DNA of 6,514 nucleotides from Deltaproteobacteria bacterium (GCA_019309685.1 JAFDFT010000136.1:1-6514), one strand, 5' to 3'. Counted from the first letter of the stretch, positions 1 to 6,306 are shown. Made by a program: numbers and translations. Notes: generated from the letters alone by a model not told the origin.

Positions 1-1
1 C

Positions 2-2338
2 GATATTGGCAATATCAAAGATATACCCATTATCCGACTCTCAGGCCGTTTCGACGGGCGCGGGGCGGCCATATTTGAAAAAAATATAAAAGCCCTTGGA
101 GATCCGGAACAGGCCGGATGGATCATTGATTTTTCCAAAGTCGATTATCTTTCCAGTGCCGGCATCCGGGCGTTGATTATCGCGGCGAAAAAATTCCAGC
201 AGCATAACGGCACATTGTGCCTATGCGGTCTGACGCCTCAGGTGGCATTTGTTCTTGAAACCACCGGCCTGACCCGAATATTTAAAATTTTTAACACCAT
301 CGAGGAAGCCGAGTCCCGTATCCGGCATACGACATCCGCCACTGCACCGCCGGTCCATGAAATCACGGAACATGCCGATTATGAAATCTGCCGTTTTCCA
401 GAAAATAACTGCATCATTGAAACATGGGGGCGACCCCATCCGGACGCAATACCGGCCATCTCAAAGGAAACCCTGGAACCCGTAACATTGAACGAAATAG
501 GGTTTTCCATCGGTATCGGCGGTTTTGGTGCAGACCGGTCCCAAGCCGCCGAAGCGACCGGTGTTTTTGTTGCGACCGGTTCGTTTGCCGGGGTTCTCCC
601 GGCGGACGGACATTGCCGACCCGATTTTTTCATCACCAGGCAACCGGCTGATGCCGTCCTGTACGTCGCCTCGGCAATAGGTCTGGAAGGTCGACCGAAT
701 TTTCAGTTTACGGTGAGCGGGGACACACCTGTTTCTCAATCACATTTCATCCGGGATGTTTTTCATATCTGTGAAAAGCGGCTGCAACAATCCCTGCAGG
801 CGTTTGGATACGTCCTTTTCGCCGATGCTGCGGTGGGCTCGGCGGCCTACTTCGAAACAAAAGACAGATTAAAAAATTGTATCAAAACAAAAAAACCCGT
901 GCCGGAAAAATTACCTGTGATTGTCGTCGGTGTGGCGATCAATAATACCTTGAGCCCTTCTGACACTATCGCCCCATCCATAACCCCCCATCTGCCCGGA
1001 TTCGTTTCCCGAAATGAATTGCCGATATATTCCCACGCCGTTTTTGTTTCGCAAGCACCAAATACAAGCAAAATATTCGATCCAATGGATATCGTGGCCA
1101 TGCTGTCAGACCTTGACATTTTTCAGGAAGTTCTCTCTCTTGAATCCGAAACGATGCTGTCCGGTATCCGGGCCTGGATTTACATTCCGGATACCGTACG
1201 CCCCGGATTGCAAAAACGATTGACCGTTGAGTTTTTGGAAGATATCCAATGGCCTGACGAATGGGATATCATTGCCCGAAAAATTTATACCGACGCCGCG
1301 CGAGTGGAGCTTTCATCCCTTTACGGCGGATTTGTCGCCACCACATTCAAAGTGAACGGGTATGACGCCGCCGGACGCAGGCTGCTTCCCACTGTATTGA
1401 AAATCGGCACCCATGATATCATTACCCGGGAAGAAGCGGCATGTCGGGCTTATGTTGAAAAATATATTCTAAACAACGGCGCCCAGATTCTGGCAACGGC
1501 CCGTCAGGGTAAATGGGCCGGGATCTGCTATAATTTCGTTGGCGTATCCGGCCCTGAAAGTCGTCTGGTATGGCTGCGGGATCATTATTTACAACGCCCT
1601 GTTGAAGAACTATTATTTCTTTTTGACCGGATATTTACGGATATATTAAAACCCTGGTACGGGCAGCCGCACCTGGAGCATATTTGCCCGTATAAAGAAC
1701 ATCTGCCGGATGAAGAGCTTTTTCCGAATATTTTAAAGGACGCCCTTGATCAGCTGGGGATTTCGCCGGACGAACCGATGATCGACTGCCCGGAAATAGG
1801 AACCCGCCTGCCCAATCCGTACTATATTCTCAAACATGTCTATCCAGAACGACAGGACAAGTCCGTACTCTGGTATACGGGGATCACACACGGCGATCTG
1901 AATATGCAGAATATCCTTCTTGATGAACGGGAGAATATTTACATCATAGATTTTTCAGAAACCGGCCCCCGGAATATTGTTTCCGATTTTGCGCGGCTGG
2001 AGCCGATTGTTCTGTTTGAAACCACACGTCTGAATTCGGATAATGACCTGGAAGAGTTGCTGACGTTTATCCAAGGGGTTTATTCGGTAAAGACCATTGA
2101 TGAAGCACCCTCTTACACATACGCAGGAAACGACCCCATGGTTGAAAAAGCATATGCGCTGGTTTGCCGCATCCGAAAATATGCCGATACCGTGACCCTG
2201 TTTGAAAAAAATCCAATGCCGTACTGGATGGCGGTCCTTCAATGGACGCTCTCCGCCGTCAGTTATTCAAGCTTTACAAACCGGCAAAAACGTCTGGCAT
2301 TGTATACATCCTGTTTTTTATGTAAAAATATTTCATAA
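2..2338 (+). CDS. STAS domain protein with C-terminal aminoglycoside phosphotransferase/kinase-like fold (5' end outside window)
   Basis: The frame is open from base 2, so the gene begins upstream; 778 residues are visible, numbered here from the first codon. Residues 1-107 form a STAS domain like the anti-sigma-factor antagonists SpoIIAA and RsbV: a GRFDG strand-turn, then DYLSSAGIRAL, with Ser52 at the position phosphorylated in RsbV-type proteins. Only a few N-terminal STAS residues seem to be missing, unless another domain precedes. Residues about 115-430 are an unrecognised region containing a glycine-rich GIGGFG stretch and a SFAGVLPADGHCRPDF block. Residues about 435-778 resemble an APH/choline-kinase-like fold: YGGF loop at 441-444, LKIG with Lys467, helix-C-like Glu477/478, HGDLNMQNIL catalytic loop (Asp632, Asn637) and IDFSETG metal site (Asp650). 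No membrane segment is evident, so it is probably cytoplasmic. By family knowledge the STAS part would bind a partner protein according to Ser phosphorylation. That the attached kinase-like domain phosphorylates it is inference, and a small-molecule substrate is equally possible. The domain calls are firm; the function is not. Confidence 0.85.
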   Translation, partial: DIGNIKDIPIIRLSGRFDGRGAAIFEKNIKALGDPEQAGWIIDFSKVDYLSSAGIRALIIAAKKFQQHNGTLCLCGLTPQVAFVLETTGLTRIFKIFNTIEEAESRIRHTTSATAPPVHEITEHADYEICRFPENNCIIETWGRPHPDAIPAISKETLEPVTLNEIGFSIGIGGFGADRSQAAEATGVFVATGSFAGVLPADGHCRPDFFITRQPADAVLYVASAIGLEGRPNFQFTVSGDTPVSQSHFIRDVFHICEKRLQQSLQAFGYVLFADAAVGSAAYFETKDRLKNCIKTKKPVPEKLPVIVVGVAINNTLSPSDTIAPSITPHLPGFVSRNELPIYSHAVFVSQAPNTSKIFDPMDIVAMLSDLDIFQEVLSLESETMLSGIRAWIYIPDTVRPGLQKRLTVEFLEDIQWPDEWDIIARKIYTDAARVELSSLYGGFVATTFKVNGYDAAGRRLLPTVLKIGTHDIITREEAACRAYVEKYILNNGAQILATARQGKWAGICYNFVGVSGPESRLVWLRDHYLQRPVEELLFLFDRIFTDILKPWYGQPHLEHICPYKEHLPDEELFPNILKDALDQLGISPDEPMIDCPEIGTRLPNPYYILKHVYPERQDKSVLWYTGITHGDLNMQNILLDERENIYIIDFSETGPRNIVSDFARLEPIVLFETTRLNSDNDLEELLTFIQGVYSVKTIDEAPSYTYAGNDPMVEKAYALVCRIRKYADTVTLFEKNPMPYWMAVLQWTLSAVSYSSFTNRQKRLALYTSCFLCKNIS

Positions 2339-2344
2339 CAAATG

Positions 2345-2363
2345 ATTCCCCAAAGGAATTTTT
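2345..2363 (+). terminator. Weak candidate Rho-independent terminator
   Basis: Seven bases after the stop codon of the STAS/kinase-like gene there is a 5-bp inverted repeat (ATTCC, loop CCAAA, GGAAT), followed at once by four more T residues. The position and T-run fit a terminator, but the stem is short and AT-rich, so termination would be leaky at best. The rest of the gap up to 2490 is AT-rich and holds no other structure except the left copy of the direct repeat. Confidence 0.3.
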
Positions 2364-2388
2364 ATGGCCAAAAAATCATAAATTTTCA

Positions 2389-2400
2389 CTTTGATCATTA
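2389..2400 (+). repeat. Left copy of a direct repeat flanking the methyltransferase gene
   Basis: CTTTGATCATTA here matches CTTTGATCAGTA at 3399-3410 in 11 of 12 positions, including 9 identical bases in a row. The copies are 1010 bp apart and enclose only the AT-rich methyltransferase gene. This could be a target-site duplication or recombination scar. A 9-base match between two intergenic gaps of 120-150 bases can also arise by chance at the level of several percent. Confidence 0.4.
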
Positions 2401-2490
2401 ACCGGCAACTCTGCATATGTTTTGGATACTGATTTTTTCATTTTCAACAAGCCCGGACTCAGGGGCGATTCCCACATTAGAACAAAAAAT

Positions 2491-3309
2491 ATGCTGAAAT
2501 TATCATCCACATCAGCACTTGTCTTACTTTGGGCTCGGCAGGAGTGCTGCCAAACTAAAAGGGCAAGGGATTACCTGAGCCAATTAGACTTAGAAGATGG
2601 TAAGATGCTTTACGAACGGTGCAAGGAAATTTGCCCGTACTATGATGAAGTGATAAAGAATCGAAAATTCGGAGTTATTAATTTAATTAAGAAATATTTT
2701 ACTGAAAAAACAGGAAGCCGGCAGTTAGTAATTGCCGGCGCAGGTTTTGATGCCCTTGGTATTGAAGTAATGGCGCTTTATCCTCATGTGAAGGTATTTG
2801 AGATTGATAAAGAAAATATGAATATCAAATCTCGCTTAGCTACGAAGTTGGACAATGAATCAAAAAAAAATATTGCATTTATTGAAGTCAACCTTTTAAA
2901 TATCTCCGACGTGTATAGAAGTCTTTCTGCTCATGGTTGGGATCCAACAAAACCGACATTGTTAATTTTTGAAGGAATTAGCTATTACTTGCCAACAGAG
3001 TCTATTCAAAAGCTTGTTCAAGTCATTAACCCTGATTGGATAATTTTTGAATTCCTCAAACAAGATGAGGACGTTGCACTTGATAGAGTAAATATCCCTA
3101 AAAAAGTCTTTGGTCTTATTTCAAGTCTATGCGAATTGCCACATATTGGCCGATATAGCTATTCCCAACTTGAAAAATTGTTCAATAATATGTCTATCCA
3201 GGCTAAGTATAGTATGAAGCGATTGGAAGAAATGAGAACGGGGTTAAACAGATTTTTTCCAACAGAAGATAGTGGCTGGATTGAGGTTTGTTTGTTGGCA
3301 AAACAATAA
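2491..3309 (+). CDS. Class I SAM-dependent methyltransferase, leucine carboxyl methyltransferase (LCM/PPM1)-like
   Basis: This 272-residue protein looks like an AdoMet-dependent methyltransferase of the LCM/PPM1 type. Motif I is VIAGAGFDALGIE (residues 80-92), the acidic residue at the end of strand 2 is in VFEID (102-106, Glu104), and the family-typical segment LLIFEGISYYLP at 157-168 resembles the EG..YL signature of LCM proteins. In eukaryotes the family methylates a C-terminal leucine of PP2A, but most bacterial members act on small molecules or unknown targets, so no substrate is proposed. The ATG at 2491 is preferred because the reading frame upstream offers only a TTG at 2422 and the family normally begins near the LKLSSTSALV segment. 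Neither start has a good Shine-Dalgarno. GC is about 37%, well below the genes on either side (about 47-52%), and a direct repeat brackets the gene; together these suggest separate acquisition. Cytoplasmic. Confidence 0.8.
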   Translation: MLKLSSTSALVLLWARQECCQTKRARDYLSQLDLEDGKMLYERCKEICPYYDEVIKNRKFGVINLIKKYFTEKTGSRQLVIAGAGFDALGIEVMALYPHVKVFEIDKENMNIKSRLATKLDNESKKNIAFIEVNLLNISDVYRSLSAHGWDPTKPTLLIFEGISYYLPTESIQKLVQVINPDWIIFEFLKQDEDVALDRVNIPKKVFGLISSLCELPHIGRYSYSQLEKLFNNMSIQAKYSMKRLEEMRTGLNRFFPTEDSGWIEVCLLAKQ

Positions 3310-3357
3310 ATTTCGTTTCGTATGATTTAACATGGTGCTTAAATTATAAATAAACCA

Positions 3358-3402
3358 TCCGCGTTTTTCTGCGTGTGTTTGCGGCTAATATATTGCGGCT
3401 TT
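3358..3402 (+). repeat. Degenerate 10-bp-period GCG repeat in intergenic DNA
   Basis: Three adjoining decamers, TCCGCGTTTT (3358-3367), TCTGCGTGTG (3368-3377) and TTTGCGGCTA (3378-3387), keep a GCG core in the same phase. A fourth partial unit, TTGCGGCTTT, follows at 3393-3402, out of phase. The stretch is GC-rich inside an otherwise AT-rich gap (3310-3430) and codes for nothing recognisable. From memory, similar CCGCGT/CTGCGT/TGCGG strings occur between genes in many environmental bacteria. The role is unknown. Confidence 0.45.
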
Positions 3403-3410
3403 GATCAGTA
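3399..3410 (+). repeat. Right copy of the direct repeat flanking the methyltransferase gene
   Basis: CTTTGATCAGTA pairs with CTTTGATCATTA at 2389-2400, with one mismatch. It overlaps the end of the 10-bp-period GCG repeat and lies 20 bases before the ATG of the Cache protein gene. Confidence 0.4.
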
Positions 3411-3430
3411 CGCCATGATGTATCTTAAAA

Positions 3431-4405
3431 ATGAATGACAATGATAAAAACAACCTATCTAAAACTCCGGAAATGAAAGCACCAATGAGGCGATATATTT
3501 TACCATTGTTGGCGGCGGTTTTCTTTCTAATCGTCACCCTCCGTTTAGTGCACCTCATGAATACCAGCGGCGAGCCGTATCGGCAGTATACACTGAGATC
3601 CACTCGCAACCTGATCGCTTCTGTCATGGAAGCCAGAAAACTGCTGAAGCAACATGGAAAATCAGCCTTTTCAAAACTTGATGAAATGAAATCAAATCAG
3701 TGGGGCATTTATCTTTATGTGTATCGCGTTTCCGATTGTCTCTGCCTGTACCATGGTAATAACCCGAATCTGGTCGGCCGGCGGCTTGATACGTTCACGG
3801 ATCAACTGGGCAAAAACCTGCATCAGCTCATCTCCGCTCAAATCCATAACCCACGGAACCCCCATGGATGGGCGCACTACTTCTGGCACAGGCCTGACGA
3901 ATTATTCCTGGAATGGAAATCATCCTGCAATCAGGCGGTTACACTCCCTGATGGAACGGAATGTTTCGTGGGGGGTGGCCTTTATGGCGTTAGTACGGAG
4001 ATTGAGTTTGCCCGCATTGCAGTCAACGAGGCCGTACATTTGCTCTCCACCCGTGCTGCCGCCGGGCTTGACGAACTTTTATCTCCGGCTTCCCAGTTCT
4101 TTTTTTATGGGACCTCCGTATTTGTGGCAAAAAATGACGGCTGGTCAATTATTGACCCGATGCTGAAAAAGCGCTACAAACGCGACCTCAAGGTATTCAA
4201 AGATGCTGCCGGCAATTATCCGTTTAAAGCCCTGCTCCAGAATTTAAAGACCGCTTCTGAAGCACAAATTGTTCTTTATCAGCGATCACCGGCCTCAATG
4301 AACCTGGCAAAAAAAATAATGTATGCCAGAAAATGCATGATGGGAACAGAAACAATTATTGTGGGTACGGTGATCGATGCGCCCCAAAGCGCCTGGCAGT
4401 TGTAA
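3431..4405 (+). CDS. Membrane-anchored double Cache domain protein without output domain
   Basis: This is a 324-residue protein. A short charged N-terminus with the basic MRR (19-21) is followed by a single hydrophobic segment (about 22-41), which could be an uncleaved signal anchor. The rest should therefore lie in the periplasm. Residues about 50-190 form a Cache module of the dCache_2/sCache_2 kind: GIYLYVYRVSDCLCLYHG, NLVGRRLDTFTDQLGK, then GWAHYFWHRPDELFLEWK and a closing FVGGGLYG. Residues about 195-315 repeat the pattern more loosely: TSVFVAKNDGWSIIDP, FKDAAGNYPF, VLYQRSPAS, then IIVGTVID. Cache domains bind small extracellular ligands, usually as the sensor half of chemoreceptors or histidine kinases. 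Here the chain ends with the second module, so there is no HAMP, kinase or chemoreceptor part. The permease gene follows after 12 bases with its ribosome binding site on this stop codon, so ligand presentation or sensing for that permease is a reasonable inference. The start is uncertain: ATG codons at 3431, 3473 and 3485 all keep the membrane segment, and none has a clear Shine-Dalgarno. Confidence 0.75.
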   Translation: MNDNDKNNLSKTPEMKAPMRRYILPLLAAVFFLIVTLRLVHLMNTSGEPYRQYTLRSTRNLIASVMEARKLLKQHGKSAFSKLDEMKSNQWGIYLYVYRVSDCLCLYHGNNPNLVGRRLDTFTDQLGKNLHQLISAQIHNPRNPHGWAHYFWHRPDELFLEWKSSCNQAVTLPDGTECFVGGGLYGVSTEIEFARIAVNEAVHLLSTRAAAGLDELLSPASQFFFYGTSVFVAKNDGWSIIDPMLKKRYKRDLKVFKDAAGNYPFKALLQNLKTASEAQIVLYQRSPASMNLAKKIMYARKCMMGTETIIVGTVIDAPQSAWQL

Positions 4406-4409
4406 GGAG
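4404..4409 (+). promoter_or_regulatory. Ribosome binding site of the permease gene, overlapping the preceding stop codon
   Basis: AAGGAG lies 8 bases before the ATG at 4418 and shares bases with the TAA (4403-4405) of the Cache gene. The overlap implies translational coupling in one operon. It also decides the start in favour of ATG 4418, because the in-frame GTG at 4409 lies inside the site. Confidence 0.8.
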
Positions 4410-4417
4410 TGATACAA

Positions 4418-5773
4418 ATGGCATCAGAAAAACCGGATACCAAATTGGTTTACGGGCAAAATGACGTGCCCCCGGCAGGCCACTTGATCATGCTGAGCCT
4501 TCAGCAGGGAATGCTACTGATACTCGGCACCATGCTCCCCGTGTTGTTGGTCAAGGAAATCGGCGGGTCGACTGAGATGGCCATCCGTATGGTCAGCCTG
4601 ACCATGATAATTTCCGGGGCAGGAACCATTGTTCAAGCATTGCGCCTGCGCTGGATCGGTTCGGGCTATCTTTGTCCGAACATTGGCGGCCCCTCATATC
4701 TGGCGTTATCCTTTACTGCCGCTATCCAGGGTGGTTTGCCGCTGATGCAGGGAATGCTGGTTTTTGCCGGCATTATTGAGATGTTTCTCTCAAGGGTCGT
4801 TTCACGAATACGCGCTCTGTTTCCACCGCTTGTAGTGGGAATGACAGTCATGATGGTAGGCGTCAGTATTATACCCATGGCTTTTGCCAATTTCTGTGGA
4901 TCGCCCGTTGCCGGTGACAAGGTTCTCTGGCAGGACATCGTGGTGGGAAGCGTGACGCTGATGGTGATAATGGGGAGCAACCTTTGGGGAAAGGGACAGG
5001 TGAAGCTTTATTGCCTGTTGATCGGTATTTTTGTCGGGTGGGGGGTGGCGCTTTGCATTTCTCCTTTTGATCCGGCCCAATATCAGATGATCGGTGAAGT
5101 TCCTATGTTTGCCATTCCATTTAAGGGGCTTTCGCAGTTTCGCCTGGCCTTTGACTGGTCGCTTGCTCTGCCTTTTATGGTGATTTCCATCTGCGGATCG
5201 CTCAAGTCGTTCGGCAACTTGCTCGCGGCGCAGAAAATCACGTGCCCGGATATGGAGAAACCTGATATGAAACCGATTGCGGGCGGCCTGATGGCCGACG
5301 GGTTCAGCACGGCCATAGCCGGTTTGATAGGAGCCGTTGCGGTTGACACTTCTTCCAGTAATGTGGGGCTTGCCGCGGCAACGCGTGCGGTGAGTCGCTG
5401 GATTGGAGTCTGTATGGGCATCATATATATTCTTGCCGGTTGTTTTCCTGTTGTGGCAACCGCGATTGCTCTGGTTCCTTCGCCGGTGATGGGGGCGGCT
5501 GTTATTTTCGCTATTTGTTTTATGATTTTGACCGGTATTAAGGAGATGCTTTCAGAACCCCTGGATCAGCGCAATATAGCGATCGCCGGCATGGCAATCA
5601 CTTTTGGACTAAGCACGAGTTTCGTACCTGAACTCTTTGCCCAGCTGCCTTCTTTCCTGCAACCGCTTTTCAGCAACCCGCTGGCGGCAACTACTATTCT
5701 GGGAATTATTTTTTATCAGATTTTCCACGTTGACATTCATATCGCAGCGTGGCAGCGCAACAGGGCAAAATGA
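4418..5773 (+). CDS. NCS2 family (nucleobase:cation symporter-2, SLC23-like) permease, divergent
   Basis: This 451-residue, strongly hydrophobic inner-membrane protein has the length and motif order of uracil/xanthine/urate permeases (UraA, XanQ, UapA). The TM3 region holds YLCPNIGGPSYLALSF (84-99), followed by FPPLVVGMTVMMVGVSIIP (135-153). The TM8 region is CGSLKSFGNLLAAQ (259-271), and TM10 is TSSSNVGLAAATRAVSRWIG (311-330). In characterised members the TM8 motif E-[ST]-x-G-D supplies a glutamate that binds the nucleobase, and TM10 has Q/E-N-x-G. Here the aligned residues are Lys263 and Asn267 in TM8, and Ser314 in TM10 (Asn315 is kept). The protein is thus clearly in the family, but probably carries a different or more anionic substrate, or works by an altered mechanism; that step is inference. 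The ATG at 4418 is supported by AAGGAG at 4404-4409. It is the second gene of a unit with the Cache protein, and an IS30 fragment begins 33 bases after its stop codon. The C-terminus looks complete. Confidence 0.87.
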   Translation: MASEKPDTKLVYGQNDVPPAGHLIMLSLQQGMLLILGTMLPVLLVKEIGGSTEMAIRMVSLTMIISGAGTIVQALRLRWIGSGYLCPNIGGPSYLALSFTAAIQGGLPLMQGMLVFAGIIEMFLSRVVSRIRALFPPLVVGMTVMMVGVSIIPMAFANFCGSPVAGDKVLWQDIVVGSVTLMVIMGSNLWGKGQVKLYCLLIGIFVGWGVALCISPFDPAQYQMIGEVPMFAIPFKGLSQFRLAFDWSLALPFMVISICGSLKSFGNLLAAQKITCPDMEKPDMKPIAGGLMADGFSTAIAGLIGAVAVDTSSSNVGLAAATRAVSRWIGVCMGIIYILAGCFPVVATAIALVPSPVMGAAVIFAICFMILTGIKEMLSEPLDQRNIAIAGMAITFGLSTSFVPELFAQLPSFLQPLFSNPLAATTILGIIFYQIFHVDIHIAAWQRNRAK

Positions 5774-5806
5774 GCCGCATGCCCATCAAAGCAGCTATGT
5801 CAGTAA

Positions 5807-5971
5807 GCGTATTCATTTTTTTACGCCATGGCAAAAGCGATAGTTCAGTTGCTGCGGCCGTACAAAGACAACGCACTAACCATTACAGCTGACAACGGCA
5901 AAGAGTTCACCCAACATAAAAAAATATCAAAGATTGAGAAAAAATTACATGCGTCAATAATGAAGACCTGA
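5807..5971 (+). pseudogene. IS30-family transposase remnant (DDE core fragment)
   Basis: An open stretch of 54 codons, with no good start, encodes AKAIVQLLRPY (from about 5831) and then ALTITADNGKEFTQH (about 5885-5930). The latter matches the IS30-type transposase strand carrying the second catalytic Asp of the DDE triad, in the T-x-T-x-DNGKEF-x-x-H form. It continues as KKISKIEKKLHAS, corresponding to the segment before YFAxPYxSWERG in intact proteins, and then stops at TGA 5969-5971. In the next frame (5956-6009) NNEDLNSLYCKL loosely recalls the NENxNGLxRQY block, which suggests a small deletion plus frameshift. The N-terminal helix-turn-helix, the first Asp and the catalytic Glu region are absent, and no terminal inverted repeats are visible, so the element is dead. 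A T7 run at 5816-5822 marks the 5' break. The gap 5774-6069 contains nothing else coding. Confidence 0.75.
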
Positions 5972-5981
5972 ACTCGTTGTA

Positions 5982-6010
5982 TTGCAAATTATGGAGGCAT
6001 CTGTTATAGA
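5982..6010 (+). promoter_or_regulatory. Candidate sigma70-type promoter for the small gene at 6070
   Basis: TTGCAA (5982-5987) and TATAGA (6005-6010) are separated by exactly 17 bases, and each matches 4 of 6 consensus positions. Transcription would begin near 6017, leaving a leader of about 53 bases. The -10 element sits in a small inverted repeat, GTTAT-AGAA-ATAAC (6003-6016), which could be an operator or just an AT-rich coincidence. The promoter would lie inside the decayed IS30 fragment. Confidence 0.35.
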
Positions 6011-6069
6011 AATAACATATTTTCAATGGGTTGCAGAATTTACAAAACGTATAAATATGAGAGGAAATT

Positions 6070-6306
6070 ATGAGTGAAATTAGAATGACAGGCGAAATAC
6101 GCACCGACTACGATTGTGAAGCAATCGGAATGCCGGCGGAACGGTGGGGTGAAGCTGTTTTCATAATAAAAGATGAAAAGATCGTACTTGAAGTGAGTGT
6201 CGAAGACAGTGTGATCGTTGCTATTATGGTCGACGAAGACACCGCTTGGAAAGGAACCCTCGAGGGCTTGAAGCAACTTTTACGAGGGCAGATCAAAGCC
6301 CGATAG
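6070..6306 (+). CDS. Small acidic hypothetical protein (78 aa)
   Basis: I do not recognise this family. The ATG follows a GAGGA Shine-Dalgarno (6061-6065) with a slightly short spacing of 4 bases, and a plausible promoter lies at 5982-6010. The 78-residue product is hydrophilic and rich in Asp and Glu. It has alternating hydrophobic stretches consistent with beta strands (AVFIIKDEKIVLEVSV at 29-44, VIVAIMVDED at 48-57) and a C-terminal amphipathic helix with basic end (LEGLKQLLRGQIKAR, 64-78). There is no membrane segment or signal peptide, so it is likely cytoplasmic. A shadow frame on the opposite strand is of similar length, but the ribosome binding site and the normal amino-acid composition favour this strand. 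Confidence 0.65.
   Translation: MSEIRMTGEIRTDYDCEAIGMPAERWGEAVFIIKDEKIVLEVSVEDSVIVAIMVDEDTAWKGTLEGLKQLLRGQIKAR

Noticed and set aside
2..16. Perfect inverted repeat GATATT-GGC-AATATC
   Set aside because: It is inside coding sequence of the STAS domain, AT-rich and short; coincidence is the simplest explanation.
173..175. TTG as start of the large first gene
   Set aside because: It lies inside the STAS domain, directly after the SSAGIRA motif. The frame is open and coherent with a STAS fold back to base 2, so the true start is upstream of the window.
2422..2490. N-terminal extension of the methyltransferase from TTG 2422
   Set aside because: There is no ribosome binding site, the start codon is rare, and the 23 extra residues do not resemble the family. 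ATG 2491 fits better.
3332..3358. ATGGT...ACCAT inverted repeat as a terminator after the methyltransferase
   Set aside because: The stem is only 5 bp with a 17-base loop and no T-run follows.
3717..4166. 149-codon + strand open frame within the Cache gene
   Set aside because: It is a shadow frame: no ribosome binding site and no recognisable domain, while the overlapping frame encodes clear Cache motifs.
4409..4417. GTG at 4409 as the permease start
   Set aside because: It is part of the AAGGAG ribosome binding site that serves ATG 4418.
5083..5424. 113-codon - strand open frame opposite the permease
   Set aside because: It is antisense to the conserved TM8-TM10 region, with no translation signals and low-complexity composition.
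5807..5826. GCGTA...TACGC hairpin with internal T-run as the permease terminator
   Set aside because: The T-run is in the loop, not after the stem, and the stem is 5 bp. It is also inside the IS30-derived reading frame.
6031..6055. TTGCAG/TATAAA as promoter of the gene at 6070
   Set aside because: The spacer is only 13 bases. The upstream pair at 5982-6010, with a 17-base spacer, is better.
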